Source: Iocasia fonsfrigidae
Lineage (GTDB): Bacteria; Bacillota; Halanaerobiia; Halanaerobiales; DTU029
Direction of reading: 5' to 3'
DNA length: 64,000 nucleotides
Assembly (NCBI RefSeq): GCF_017751145.1
Contig: NZ_CP046640.1
Location: forward strand, 2,646,137-2,710,136
Position numbers and translations under genes: made by a program. Positions within the stretch are counted from its first letter, which is position 1; each line of letters opens with the position of its first letter. Positions 36,021 through 45,288 of the stretch are shown piece by piece. Under the pieces are notes generated by a model, which searched no databases, was not told where the DNA came from, and worked only from the letters and a program-made list of their open reading frames with translations.

Positions 36021-36044
36021 AAACTACCTTTAAAAAGGCAGTTT
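36021..36044 (-). terminator. second, weaker hairpin in the cbiFK leader
   Basis: On the minus strand AAACTGCCTT pairs with AAGGTAGTTT, using one G-U pair, and ends in a run of five T partly inside the stem. It may be a second attenuator or an anti-terminator partner of the hairpin at 36133-36156, with which it shares AAGGTAG. Confidence 0.4.
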
Positions 36045-36123
36045 AGGATAATCACATTTAATATAAAAAATTAATTAGTATACTAAAATATTAAGAACCG
36101 AATTAAAAATAATAGTATCAGAA

Positions 36124-36156
36124 CAAAAAAAATCTACCTTTTCCAATAAAGGTAGA
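36124..36156 (-). terminator. intrinsic terminator of the cobalamin riboswitch leader
   Basis: A perfect nine-base stem (36133-36141 with 36148-36156, TCTACCTTT/AAAGGTAGA) with a six-base loop is followed on the minus strand by eight T. It lies about 130 bases after the aptamer and 180 before cbiFK, so premature termination when B12 is bound is the likely control. Confidence 0.8.
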
Positions 36157-36288
36157 AAAATAACTATGTCTGAAATATTTTTATAAGACATCAAACTAAT
36201 ATCTTGTAAAACATCTGATGATTAGCAGTATATCAAACACGAGCTATCCTTCGCTACCTCTAATACCGGAGGAAAATACGAAGTACTC

Positions 36289-36441
36289 AATAATGGCAGG
36301 TCTTCTGGCTTCAACCTATTTAAGATATATACCCTTCCCACCTAAAAGCAGTGGAATATATATAAAGAAAATTACAGGTTGTTACAGCTGCGGCTACAGC
36401 AACGGTTTCTCACCGTTTTCCCTATTTAATTAACCATTATT
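36289..36441 (-). promoter_or_regulatory. cobalamin riboswitch upstream of cbiFK
   Basis: The minus strand reads through the conserved parts in order: closing stem AATAATGG/CCATTATT (36434-36441 with 36289-36296), GGGAAAACGGTGAGAAACCG, GCTGTAGCCGCAGCTGTAAC, CCACTGC, GGTGGGAAGG, and the B12 box AAGCCAGAAGACCTGCC. The plus-strand ORF that crosses it is not real. Confidence 0.93.
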
Positions 36442-36538
36442 AGAACTCTTTTATCTGTTTAATTGTAGATAATATTTATATAAATAAACCCCCTGTTTAA
36501 TCTTAATTAAAAGATACAAACTTGTTAAATTCAAATCT

Positions 36539-36567
36539 ATTATAATACAATTTTTAATGGATATCAA
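36539..36567 (-). promoter_or_regulatory. sigma-70 type promoter of the cbiFK operon
   Basis: TTGATA (36562-36567) and TATAAT (36539-36544) on the minus strand are 17 bases apart. It lies between the end of pduV and the riboswitch, so the cobalamin operon has its own start. No strong terminator is seen after pduV, so some read-through from pdu is possible. Confidence 0.75.
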
Positions 36568-36671
36568 CTAAAAAAACCAATGGTTACCAATAGTTCTATC
36601 ATTCCACCCTACTAGCAGGTACAATTTTAATATAAACAAGTTGGATATAAATCATCCTTTAGAAATTTATA

Positions 36672-37121
36672 TTATATCTTTAAATATCTTCTTAACTCAT
36701 CAATCCCTGTTCCCTCTAGAGAACTTGTTTCTATTATAGAGGAAACCCCTGACTGCCAGAGCATATTCCTGGCTTTATTTATATCACTATTTTTAATATC
36801 TACTTTTGTTATAATACCTATCACCTTCTTAGCAAATGTACTGGCAAAACCCGGAGGTATAAAGGACTGTTCTGCTGTAGCATCTATAACTAGACCAATA
36901 AGATCAGCATCAACAGAGGCTGATATCAGTGCGATATTATAGTTTTTATTTTCAAGATACTCTCCTGGAGTATCAATAGTAATTGGTGAATATTGAAGGG
37001 TCTGTGTCCTTTTATCATTTTTGGAATACCCTTTCCCCTGTAAAACTTTTATAAGTGTAGACTTCCCTGTTTTTGAGCCACCAATCAACATAATTTTTTT
37101 CATCTGCTTACCAGCAATCAT
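36672..37121 (-). CDS. pduV: EutP/PduV family small GTPase-like protein
   Basis: 149 residues with a Ras-like P-loop GGSKTGKST (about 14-22), IDTPGEY as the switch II region, and ITKVDIK as the NKxD-type specificity motif. PduV associates with the microcompartment and has been linked to its movement in the cell. The ATG at 37121 overlaps the pduU stop as ATGA; a second ATG at 37103 (MKKIML) is also possible. It is the last gene of the pdu operon. Confidence 0.9.
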   Translation of the reverse strand: MIAGKQMKKIMLIGGSKTGKSTLIKVLQGKGYSKNDKRTQTLQYSPITIDTPGEYLENKNYNIALISASVDADLIGLVIDATAEQSFIPPGFASTFAKKVIGIITKVDIKNSDINKARNMLWQSGVSSIIETSSLEGTGIDELRRYLKI

Positions 37122-37462
37122 GACCTAGTTATCCCTACAACACTAAAACCTAATATGTTTTCTAACAAATTTAATATATCTTGAAAAGCTGCTTCTACAC
37201 TTGATACAGAACCACTAATAACCAGAGACCCACTAAATCTATCCACAAAACCAATTTTAATATTAGCGGCTTTATCAGCAGTATCGGCAGCAATTATAGC
37301 TGCTTCACTGGGAGTTATGGTCATAATTCCTAATGCTTCATGATTTGAATCTAAACCAATCTTTTTGTAAATATCTTCACCAGGATGGGCAATCAAATGT
37401 ACCAGGGTAACCTGTTTACCCGGTACATATTCCTGGATAACCCGCTGTTTTTCTCCGACCAT
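37118..37462 (-). CDS. pduU: microcompartment shell protein PduU (EutS-like, permuted BMC domain)
   Basis: 114 residues from the ATG at 37462, which sits six bases after GGAGGAG; the ATG at 37477 overlaps that ribosome site and is rejected. The N-terminal [21 protein letters not shown] is typical of EutS/PduU, whose circularly permuted BMC fold forms hexamers with a beta-barrel cap on the pore. It is a minor shell protein that may anchor PduV, its neighbour. The two genes overlap by four bases. Confidence 0.93.
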   Translation of the reverse strand: MVGEKQRVIQEYVPGKQVTLVHLIAHPGEDIYKKIGLDSNHEALGIMTITPSEAAIIAADTADKAANIKIGFVDRFSGSLVISGSVSSVEAAFQDILNLLENILGFSVVGITRS

Positions 37463-37504
37463 GTTTATCTCCTCCATTTTGGTGACAAACGAAACGTCCC
37501 CCTG

Positions 37505-38737
37505 TCATGAATTTAATACATCTTCAATAACTTTTCTTATTTTATTTTTAATAATTTTTTTAGCTTCTCTTGCTATGACAAGTTCCTCATTTGTAGGTAT
37601 AACATATACTTTAACCCTTGAATTAGCAGCACTAATTTCAGCCTCTTGACCCCTTAAATTATTCTTTTCTGATGAGAGCTCAATTCCAAAATAATCCATG
37701 TTACTCAATATTTTTTCTCTCACATTAATTGCATTTTCACCTATACCAGCTGTAAATATTATTACATCTATTCCACCCATTAGGGCAGCATAAGAACCAA
37801 TATATTTTTTTACACGACGGCAGAAAATTTCCAGGGCAAGTTCTGCTCGTTTATTGCCAGATTTAGCAGCTTCTGAAAGATCCCTGAAATCATTGCTTAT
37901 ACTTGATATACCCAGAACACCACTCTCTTTATTTAAAATACTATCAATATCTTCAATCGTTAAATTTCTTTCTTTCATAATATATGGTATTATCCCAGGG
38001 TCAAGATCACCAGACCTGGTTCCCATAGCTACTCCTTCCAGTGGAGTAAATCCCATACTAGTATCTATTACTTGACCCTGATTAATTGCCGCTATACTAG
38101 CTCCATTTCCTAAATGACAACTTATGATCCTAAGTTGATTATAATCTCTATTAATTAATTCAGCGGCTTTTTCAGAAACATACTTATGTGAAGTTCCATG
38201 AAAACCATATCTACGGACCCCATTCTCTTGATACCAGGCATAGGGTACAGCATAGAGAAAGGATTCTTCTGACATTGACTGATGGAAGGCAGTATCAAAA
38301 ACCCCTACATCAGGTGTATCTGGCATTAATCTTTGACTTACTTTAATTCCAATTAAATTGGCAGGATTATGTAAAGGAGCCAGTTTAATATTTTCTTCAA
38401 GCGCTTTACAGACCTCATTATTTATTAAAACTGAACCTGAAAATTTTTCTCCGCCATGAACTACTCTATGTCCAACAACATTGATCTCATCCATGTTTTT
38501 TATTACACCATGGCTTTTATCTTGTAATATCTCCAGAACCATTTCGATTGCCTGACTATGGTCAGCAATTTTTTCTTCTATCGCCAACTCTTTACCTGTC
38601 TGTAATTCATATTTTAGTATTGAAATACCTTCTCCAATTTTCTCAACAAGTCCTTTGGCTAAAACAGTCTCCCCTTGCATCTCTATTAATTGATATTTTA
38701 AGGAAGAACTGCCACAGTTAAGTACCAGTACTTTCAC
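37505..38737 (-). CDS. pduW: acetate/propionate kinase
   Basis: 410 residues of the acetokinase family. The ATP-binding start VLNCGSSSLKYQLI, the stretch GHRVVHGGEKFSGS, TAFHQSMSE and the GFHGTSHKYVSEKA segment are all present, as is HLGNGASIAAI. It makes ATP and propionate from propionyl phosphate, completing the oxidative branch of propanediol fermentation. Position inside pdu favours PduW, though it may also serve as the cell's acetate kinase. It lies 42 bases before pduU. Confidence 0.94.
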   Translation of the reverse strand: MKVLVLNCGSSSLKYQLIEMQGETVLAKGLVEKIGEGISILKYELQTGKELAIEEKIADHSQAIEMVLEILQDKSHGVIKNMDEINVVGHRVVHGGEKFSGSVLINNEVCKALEENIKLAPLHNPANLIGIKVSQRLMPDTPDVGVFDTAFHQSMSEESFLYAVPYAWYQENGVRRYGFHGTSHKYVSEKAAELINRDYNQLRIISCHLGNGASIAAINQGQVIDTSMGFTPLEGVAMGTRSGDLDPGIIPYIMKERNLTIEDIDSILNKESGVLGISSISNDFRDLSEAAKSGNKRAELALEIFCRRVKKYIGSYAALMGGIDVIIFTAGIGENAINVREKILSNMDYFGIELSSEKNNLRGQEAEISAANSRVKVYVIPTNEELVIAREAKKIIKNKIRKVIEDVLNS

Positions 38738-38765
38738 AGCTATCTATCCCTTTCTTATTGTAAAT

Positions 38766-39908
38766 TTAGTAAGCTTCTTTTAAAATTTTTAATATATCAT
38801 TTTTTTTGACAGGACGTGGATTACTGTTTAACATTAACTTTTCCTCCATTGTTAAATTAACCAATTCATCAAAACTATCCCTTGGTACCCCTAATTGACT
38901 TAATGTTGTTGACAAACCAATATCTTCAATCAATTTCTTAATCTCTTCTACTGACTGATATGCAGCTTCCATCTCTGTCATTTCAGAAATACTAATACCT
39001 AACAATTCTGCTATATAGGCAAATTTTGGGGGATTAGAAATAATATTATATTTCATTACATGTGGTAAAAGAAGTGTGTTGACCATCCCATGTGGTATCT
39101 TAAACTTACCTCCTAATGGATGAGCTATGGCATGTACTAATCCCAACCCACAGTTAGTTAAGGAAATCCCTCCAAATAAACTGGCTAGAGACATCCCCTC
39201 TCTTGCTTTCATATTACTACCATTTCCTACCGCTGGCCTTAGAAATTTCCTTACTAGTTCTATTCCTTTAGTTGCAATCATCTCAAAGGGTAAAACAGCG
39301 TTCTGGGAAACATATGATTCTATACAATGACTTAGTGCATCCATACCACCAATAGCAGTTAGGTATTGGGGAAGTGATTTCGTTAATTCTGGATCTACTA
39401 TTGTTAGATCTGGTGCCAAGCTTTCGTCCATAGCAGTAAATTTCCTTTTAGAGTTTTCATCTGTAATTACTATCGCCTTGGTTACTTCACTACCTGAACC
39501 AGAAGTTGTGGGTATGGTGAATAAAGGTAGGTTTTTATTTTTGAGCCCTTTGTTTAGCTTTTGGCTCAAAAAAGTTGTCCTAATAGCCTTGGCAGTATCT
39601 ATAGGGCTACCCCCTCCTACTGCTATAAGACCCTCAATTTCATTCTCCAGGGCAAAAGCTAAACCTTCATTTACTATAGCAAGGGTTGGGTCTGGTTTAA
39701 CCTTATCAAAAATAAAATAATTAATATGCTCTTCATCCATCACTTTTGTGATTTGCGAAAGTATCCCAGCATCTATAATCCCATGATCTACTACTATCAT
39801 AATTTTATTGATATTAAATAAATAGATTGACTCAGAAAGTTCTTGTATCATTCCTCTACCAAACTTAATCTTTGTTTTTATCTGAAATTCAAAATTAAAT
39901 GGATTCAT
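38766..39908 (-). CDS. pduQ: iron-containing alcohol dehydrogenase (1-propanol dehydrogenase)
   Basis: 380 residues of the Fe-dependent alcohol dehydrogenase family. GGGSPIDTAKAI is the NAD-binding loop, TIPTTSGSGSEVT follows, and the metal His residues lie in DALSHCIES, HAIAHPLGGKFKIPHG. It reduces propionaldehyde to 1-propanol inside the compartment and regenerates NAD+ for PduP. It is placed after pduT and before pduW, as in canonical pdu operons apart from small order changes. Confidence 0.92.
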   Translation of the reverse strand: MNPFNFEFQIKTKIKFGRGMIQELSESIYLFNINKIMIVVDHGIIDAGILSQITKVMDEEHINYFIFDKVKPDPTLAIVNEGLAFALENEIEGLIAVGGGSPIDTAKAIRTTFLSQKLNKGLKNKNLPLFTIPTTSGSGSEVTKAIVITDENSKRKFTAMDESLAPDLTIVDPELTKSLPQYLTAIGGMDALSHCIESYVSQNAVLPFEMIATKGIELVRKFLRPAVGNGSNMKAREGMSLASLFGGISLTNCGLGLVHAIAHPLGGKFKIPHGMVNTLLLPHVMKYNIISNPPKFAYIAELLGISISEMTEMEAAYQSVEEIKKLIEDIGLSTTLSQLGVPRDSFDELVNLTMEEKLMLNSNPRPVKKNDILKILKEAY

Positions 39909-39923
39909 TACTACATCCCTTTC

Positions 39924-40472
39924 CTATAATAATGTTTTAAATAGTTCTTTGTCAGGAGAAGAAATGAGAACCTTATTATATAACATACCATCATTTTTAC
40001 TTAAAACTGCCCCTGCATTAAGAGCCTGTTCCACTGCACTTACATCACCAGTAAAACTTACAAATGCCTTTCCCCCAAGTCCTGTCCCCAATCTCAGCTG
40101 AATTAAATCAACCTGAGCTGCTTTAGCTACAGCATCAGCCCCCTTAATAGCACTTGCAATACTAAAATATTCCAGTACACCTACTGCATTAACCCTGGTA
40201 ATTTCGGTTGTAGCATTTATAGCCTTTAAAAGCTGATGATGAATACGTGAAATAAGCATGTCATTAACTACAAATGGATTTCCTGCTTTCACACCTGCTG
40301 CAAGTGAAGATTTTACAGCACTGATATCCCCTGAGATTAAGATTGTATATTTACCTGGACAGGTGGGCTGGGCCAGAATCAATTCAACATCTGCAGCCTT
40401 TTTCATAACATCAGCTGTTTTTATTCCCTGGCTAATAGAATTAAACTCCAGCAAACCTATTGTAGTAATCAT
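39924..40472 (-). CDS. pduT: microcompartment shell protein PduT (tandem BMC)
   Basis: 182 residues made of two BMC domains (about 4-85 and 96-178). The conserved Cys38 in TCPGKYTIL matches the residue that holds a 4Fe-4S cluster at the threefold pore of PduT trimers. It may pass electrons or clusters through the shell to PduS. The ATG lies in the last codons of pduS (overlap of four bases), so the two likely partners are coupled. Confidence 0.94.
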   Translation of the reverse strand: MITTIGLLEFNSISQGIKTADVMKKAADVELILAQPTCPGKYTILISGDISAVKSSLAAGVKAGNPFVVNDMLISRIHHQLLKAINATTEITRVNAVGVLEYFSIASAIKGADAVAKAAQVDLIQLRLGTGLGGKAFVSFTGDVSAVEQALNAGAVLSKNDGMLYNKVLISSPDKELFKTLL

Positions 40473-41806
40473 AAAACCCCTCCAGAACTTTTACTTATAA
40501 TAACTTCTTTCTGATTTGCAGATACAACTACACCACTAAGACTGGCATGTATATTAGCACTAAGGGCATTGTTTACAGCTTTACCTATTAGATCTCCCTT
40601 TTTTACTATCTGCCCTTCTTTTACTACTAATTCTGCTGGTACCCCAATGTGCTGGTCTAGTGGGATTTTGACTTCCATGACCCTTATGTCTATTTTTTCC
40701 TCTAGTAATTGATGTTCATATTTGGCAAGATTAAGTCGTGAAACTTGCCTTTCCGTCGGAATCTTTCTATATTCTCGCATAAGATGGGAACTATAGTCGC
40801 CTCGTCCACCATCATATTTTTCAGCTATTTTGTTTTTTAAATAACTATTTACCCTCCTGGGTGATAAACCCATCGGACAGGCATAAAGTTCACAAACACC
40901 ACATTCACAACATAACTGAGCTAATTTAAATATCTCTACTGATTCTGAATAAACTAAGGCCCGCATTATTCGATGTGGCTCAAGATGATGACCAATTAAA
41001 AACCTGGGGCATAACTCGGTACAAGACCTACACTGAATACAGGCAGCTTTAGCCTGGCTTTTTATATGTTCTATCTCCTGCTGGCTGCGTTGTATGACAT
41101 AATGATCTTTAGGAAGTACAATTACTGCTCCATCAGTCTTAGAAATAACCGCTTTTTCTATTTCTTTTTTTTCCGTAAGTTTTTTCCCCATCATTGGACC
41201 ACCAATAATCACAGCATAATCCTCCAGAACACTTTCTCCTGCTGCTCTGATACATTCAGTTATCAAAGTACCAATAGGGACTTTTACTATCCGGGGCTTT
41301 TTTACCTCCCCTAATACAGAAACATATTTCTCAATTATTACCTTGTCTTGAAGTGCTTGATAAACATTATAAAGGGTACCTACGTTCGTTACTACTGCTC
41401 CAACCTGAAGTGGTATTCCACCCTCTGGAACTGTTCGACCAGTTATCTCATAAACCAAAATCTGTTCATCTCCAGCAGGATAAAAACTATCCATTAAAAA
41501 AAACTCAATATTAGCTTTAGTTTCAGTTACTACCCTTTGTAGAGCAAGTATTTCTCTTTTATATTTTTCTTTTAAAGCAAAGAATATTTTCTCAACACCA
41601 AGAATATAGGCTACTTCTTTTAATGCTGTTATTATCTCTTCTGGAAAAGTACGCATTAGAAACTTATCTGTCTGTAATAATGGCTCACATTCAGCTCCAT
41701 TAATGATTAGATATTCTGTTTTACAGTCATATTTGAGATGAGTTGGAAAACCAGCTCCACCTGCCCCTACTACTCCAGCTTCAAATATCTTATCAATAAG
41801 GCCCAT
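40469..41806 (-). CDS. pduS: cobalamin reductase PduS
   Basis: 445 residues, related to RnfC. The N-terminal VGAGGAGFPTHLKYD is a flavin/NADH-binding loop; two 4Fe-4S clusters are indicated by CIQCRSCTELCP and CCECGVCELYACP in the last third, followed by a C-terminal biotinyl-like/SLBB part. It reduces cob(III)alamin to the lower states needed by the PduO adenosyltransferase inside the compartment. It is coupled to pduT. Confidence 0.94.
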   Translation of the reverse strand: MGLIDKIFEAGVVGAGGAGFPTHLKYDCKTEYLIINGAECEPLLQTDKFLMRTFPEEIITALKEVAYILGVEKIFFALKEKYKREILALQRVVTETKANIEFFLMDSFYPAGDEQILVYEITGRTVPEGGIPLQVGAVVTNVGTLYNVYQALQDKVIIEKYVSVLGEVKKPRIVKVPIGTLITECIRAAGESVLEDYAVIIGGPMMGKKLTEKKEIEKAVISKTDGAVIVLPKDHYVIQRSQQEIEHIKSQAKAACIQCRSCTELCPRFLIGHHLEPHRIMRALVYSESVEIFKLAQLCCECGVCELYACPMGLSPRRVNSYLKNKIAEKYDGGRGDYSSHLMREYRKIPTERQVSRLNLAKYEHQLLEEKIDIRVMEVKIPLDQHIGVPAELVVKEGQIVKKGDLIGKAVNNALSANIHASLSGVVVSANQKEVIISKSSGGVL

Positions 41807-41836
41807 AAAAAACTCCTTCCCATTTAAACCATTTCA

Positions 41837-43240
41837 TTATATAATGGAAAATCCATCTACCAAGACACATCTTCTCCTTCTTGTAAATGTTCTAGCTGAG
41901 GTAAGTCCTTCTCCTGTAGGACCAGCAATAGTAAATGTTGCATGTCCTTCTCCTCCAACACCTATTCCAGCATAAGAAGGTGCATTTTTAACATAAATTG
42001 TTGTTTCTATTTTTTTAGCAAAACAAGTCAGGTTATCAACATTTTTAGAATGAATTGCTGCTGTGTGTCTATTGCCATGTTCAACCTCTACTGCTAATTT
42101 AACTGCTGTATTAAAATCCTCTACTCTAACCAGCGGAATAACTGGCATCAATTGTTCTTTTTGTACAAAAGGGTGATTAAAATCCACATCAACTACTATC
42201 AATCTTAAATTGCCCTTTGCTTTTAACCCAGCTTGTTCCATAATATATGAGGCGTCTTTACCTACCATATCTTTATTGATTGAACCATCTTCATTTAAAA
42301 CTATCTTTTCTAATGCTGCTGGATCCTTAACTAACTGAGCTTTGTCTTCAGTCATATATTTAAGTAAATCATCAGCAATCTCTTTAACAGCCATTATTAC
42401 CTTTTCAGATGTACATGGTAGGTTATTATCAAAACTCGCTCCCTTAATAATATCTACAGCCGCTTTTTTAAGATCAGCAGTTCTATCTACAATAACTGGG
42501 GGATTACCTGCACCTGCTCCAATAGCCTTTTTGCCTGAAGATAGTGCTGCTTTAACCACTCCAGGCCCTCCTGTAGCAACCACCATAATAATCCGTTCAT
42601 CTTTCATACAAGATTCTACGGTTTGAATAGTAGGTTCTTTGACAGCAGTCAATAAATATGAAGGTCCACCTGCTGCTACAATGGCTTTATTTAATAACTT
42701 AATAGTAAGCTTGGAAACATTTTTAGCCCTAGGATGTGGGTTAAAAACAACAGCATTTCCTGCTGCCAGCATTCCTATAGCATTGCAAATAATTGTCTCT
42801 GTTGGATTAGTAACAGGAGCTATCGAACATATTACTCCAAAAGGTGCTTGTTCAATTACCGTTAACCCATCTCTCCCACTATAGGCCTCAGTCTTCAAGT
42901 CTTCTGTACCTGGTGTTTTTTCAACAGCCATCCTATTTTTAATTATCTTATCAGCAACCCTACCCATCTCACTCTCTTCACAGGCTTTCTGGGCAAGTTC
43001 TTCAAGGTGTTGTCCCATTTCTTTTCTCATTGCTGCAATTAGTGTTTCTCTTTCTTGCAGAGAAAAATTGGCTTGATATTCCTTTTGAGCTCTCCGGGCA
43101 GCTGTAATAGCTTCTTCCATAGAATCATAAATACCTAATTCTTTATCTGATTCTTTTTGACTAGAAGAATAGTCCTGTTCATTAAATTCCTGCAAAACCT
43201 CTTTTACTATTTCATTAAGTTCCTCTGTATTAATATTCAT
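41837..43240 (-). CDS. pduP: CoA-acylating propionaldehyde dehydrogenase
   Basis: 467 residues of the aldehyde dehydrogenase superfamily. The catalytic Cys276 is in NNLPCTSEK; GAGAGNPPVIVD is the typical PduP/EutE core. The first 18 residues (NTEELNEIVKEVLQEF) form an amphipathic helix followed by a polar linker, the usual encapsulation peptide that targets the enzyme into the compartment. It converts propionaldehyde and CoA to propionyl-CoA with NAD+. Confidence 0.96.
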   Translation of the reverse strand: MNINTEELNEIVKEVLQEFNEQDYSSSQKESDKELGIYDSMEEAITAARRAQKEYQANFSLQERETLIAAMRKEMGQHLEELAQKACEESEMGRVADKIIKNRMAVEKTPGTEDLKTEAYSGRDGLTVIEQAPFGVICSIAPVTNPTETIICNAIGMLAAGNAVVFNPHPRAKNVSKLTIKLLNKAIVAAGGPSYLLTAVKEPTIQTVESCMKDERIIMVVATGGPGVVKAALSSGKKAIGAGAGNPPVIVDRTADLKKAAVDIIKGASFDNNLPCTSEKVIMAVKEIADDLLKYMTEDKAQLVKDPAALEKIVLNEDGSINKDMVGKDASYIMEQAGLKAKGNLRLIVVDVDFNHPFVQKEQLMPVIPLVRVEDFNTAVKLAVEVEHGNRHTAAIHSKNVDNLTCFAKKIETTIYVKNAPSYAGIGVGGEGHATFTIAGPTGEGLTSARTFTRRRRCVLVDGFSII

Positions 43241-43262
43241 TCTAATCCCTCCTATTTAGATA

Positions 43263-43685
43263 CTAAGTAGTAGTAAATCTATTATTAAAATATTTAACCC
43301 CTGCTTCAGCAACCTGAATATCCTGTTCAACATTTCCTCCACTTACCCCCACAGCACCTATCATCTTACCTTGAGAAATTAGAGGAATTCCACCTCCAAA
43401 AATAACTATATTTGAACATGAATTCTCTAACCCATAAAGTTCGCCCTCAGGCCCGGCTAAATTAGCTAATTTAGCTGTAGACATTTTTAAGGCATAAGCC
43501 GTATAAGCCTTTTTAGGGGCTAATTCAATACTTATCGGTAGTGCTTCATCCATCTTCTTTAAGCAAATCAACTGACCATCAAATCCAATGACAGCAATCA
43601 CCATTGGAATATTAATCTTCTTGGCCATTACAATACATTCTTCTATAATTTTTTCTGCCATAGAAAGGGAAATTATCATCATCAC
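43263..43685 (-). CDS. GlcG/HbpS-type protein, equivalent of the PduO C-terminal domain
   Basis: 140 residues of the GlcG/HbpS-like (DUF336) family, seen in GFDGQLICLKKMDEALPISIELAPKKAYTA read as two pieces and in IVIFGGGIPLI and GAVGVSGG. In Salmonella this domain is fused to the PduO adenosyltransferase and can bind haem; here it is a separate gene. It overlaps the adenosyltransferase gene by four bases (ATGA), which keeps the two functionally linked. Its exact role is not established. Confidence 0.85.
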   Translation of the reverse strand: MMMIISLSMAEKIIEECIVMAKKINIPMVIAVIGFDGQLICLKKMDEALPISIELAPKKAYTAYALKMSTAKLANLAGPEGELYGLENSCSNIVIFGGGIPLISQGKMIGAVGVSGGNVEQDIQVAEAGVKYFNNRFTTT

Positions 43686-44245
43686 TTCTCCTCATTTTGC
43701 AAAATACTTCTTACCTTATAAGTAACAGATTTAATAATAAATCTTCTATCTGCTACTCGACTCATCATAAATAATAGATCAGAAAGTCTATTTATATATT
43801 TCAATAATTTAATATCAAAGTGAATATTTTTAATTTCCTGGGTCATAATAATCTTTCGTTCCGCCCTTCTGATAATAGTCCTGACAATATCTAAAAGACT
43901 GCCCAGCTCACTATCTCCTGGTATTATAAAGCCTTTAATTGAAACCTCTTTTTCAAGTTCCTCTATCTTTTCTTCCAGAAAATCAACATCCTTCTGCTGG
44001 ATTATTTCAGTAGGTTTTTTACTTAAAGAGGCCAATTGGGCACCTACAACAAAAAGCTTATGCTGAATTGATAAGATCAAACTATTCAGATCAGAATATT
44101 TGTTTTTAACCCTGGCTAAACCCAACCAGGAATTAGCCTCATCAATTACACCATAAGCCTCAACCTGAATATCACTCTTTTTTAACCTTTCTCCACTAAA
44201 AAGATCGGTACTTCCTTTATCTCCGCGTCTGGTATGAATTGACAT
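43682..44245 (-). CDS. pduO: PduO-type ATP:cob(I)alamin adenosyltransferase
   Basis: 187 residues, a trimeric helical-bundle adenosyltransferase unrelated to CobO. The N-terminal ATP-binding TRRGDKGSTDLFSGE (about 5-19) and the later IIRRAERKI and YINRLSDLLFMMSR segments are diagnostic. It restores adenosylcobalamin for the diol dehydratase after PduS reduction. Only the catalytic domain is present, with the C-terminal domain in the next gene. Confidence 0.94.
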   Translation of the reverse strand: MSIHTRRGDKGSTDLFSGERLKKSDIQVEAYGVIDEANSWLGLARVKNKYSDLNSLILSIQHKLFVVGAQLASLSKKPTEIIQQKDVDFLEEKIEELEKEVSIKGFIIPGDSELGSLLDIVRTIIRRAERKIIMTQEIKNIHFDIKLLKYINRLSDLLFMMSRVADRRFIIKSVTYKVRSILQNEEK

Positions 44246-44257
44246 GGCATTACCTCC

Positions 44258-44533
44258 CTAATATGTATCTTCATCAATTTCAATTTGATCAATAATCCCT
44301 ACAATAGCAAGATCAACTGGAGAATCCTTAAAAGCCCCTGTTTTTCGAACACTGCTGCCTTTAGTCACCAGAACTCTTTCTCCATTACCTGCCCCTACAC
44401 AATCTACAGCAATTTTACAGTTTTCCTTATTAAATTCTTGATAAAGGGGACAGATAACCAAAAGCTTGCTTCCTAGCAAACCCTCATCCTTTTGGGTTGC
44501 AACTACATTACCAACTACTCTTGCTGCATACAT
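44258..44533 (-). CDS. pduN: microcompartment vertex protein PduN (BMC-P)
   Basis: 91 residues of the EutN/CcmL pentamer family, which closes the vertices of the shell. The N-terminal ARVVGNVVATQKDEGLLGSKLL and the loop DCVGAGNGERVLVTKGSS are typical. The start overlaps the pduM stop by 19 bases. Low copy number relative to BMC-H proteins is expected. Confidence 0.95.
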   Translation of the reverse strand: MYAARVVGNVVATQKDEGLLGSKLLVICPLYQEFNKENCKIAVDCVGAGNGERVLVTKGSSVRKTGAFKDSPVDLAIVGIIDQIEIDEDTY

Positions 44534-45282
44534 ATAATCAACCCCTTGCTTGCTGCCAGTTCTCTGGCATATGGTGTAATAATTGTATCTGTCTTCACCA
44601 AAATTTTCTTATTACTACTATCCAGTTTATTAATATCAGAATAAGTCAATAGACTTTTATCAAGAAAAACACTATTAGGGAGGGATGAATTAGTATTTCC
44701 AGAAAATATATACTCAACTTCAACAGTTAATTTACTAACATCTACCAAACAAATCCCATAATCTCGTAATAATGCTAGATATTCCTTGTTTTTGTTCAAA
44801 ACTGCTTGAGGAATATGATCTACACCCAGTTTCATTAAAACTGGGTCTGTCAGGTCAGCAGCATTTTGGGCCGCCACCACAGGTGTTCCTATTAAGATAG
44901 CCTTAAAAATTATATTAGTAGCTAGGGTATCTGTCATATGTGAAGCAATCTTAGCAGCAGAATTTCTTGTTAAAACAGGCACTAAAACCAAATCAAAATT
45001 ATTTAAGTGGGTAAATATATCTTTCTCTGCTATTTTATCTATTGCTAAAATATCTTTTAATAGTTGAATATCGAGAATTTCCTTAGCTGTTTCAGATAAT
45101 ACTATCTCCCATTCTATCTCAAATAAGCGGTCTAGCTGTTTTATCTGTGCCAGACTTTTTTTAAAACCAATTTCCCCTCCAGTATAAACAATTAAAACCC
45201 TTTTTTTATCTTTAATACCTTTAAGACCTTCTATTAGTTCCAAAACAATTGTTTTAATAAGTTCTTTACTTACCTCAACCAT
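44515..45282 (-). CDS. pduM: PduM-like protein with an extra N-terminal flavoprotein-like domain
   Basis: 255 residues. The C-terminal part (about 165-255), including ITPYARELAASKGLIICMQQE, resembles the end of Salmonella PduM, and the gene holds the PduM place between pduL and pduN. The first part (about 25-150) is a Rossmann-like fold resembling flavoprotein decarboxylases, with IVYTGGEIGFKKS and LVPVLTRNSAAKIA; enteric PduM is only about 160 residues. The N-terminal VSKELIKTIVLELIEGL looks like an encapsulation helix. PduM is needed for compartment structure; the extra domain's role is unknown. Confidence 0.7.
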   Translation of the reverse strand: MVEVSKELIKTIVLELIEGLKGIKDKKRVLIVYTGGEIGFKKSLAQIKQLDRLFEIEWEIVLSETAKEILDIQLLKDILAIDKIAEKDIFTHLNNFDLVLVPVLTRNSAAKIASHMTDTLATNIIFKAILIGTPVVAAQNAADLTDPVLMKLGVDHIPQAVLNKNKEYLALLRDYGICLVDVSKLTVEVEYIFSGNTNSSLPNSVFLDKSLLTYSDINKLDSSNKKILVKTDTIITPYARELAASKGLIICMQQE

Positions 45283-45288
45283 AGTTAA

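Noticed and set aside
36218-36433. 71-codon plus-strand ORF
   Set aside because: It lies over the second cobalamin riboswitch, whose conserved RNA parts explain the sequence.
36568-36671. Terminator after pduV
   Set aside because: Short palindromes around 36583-36600 followed by T on the minus strand do not form a stem long enough to be convincing.
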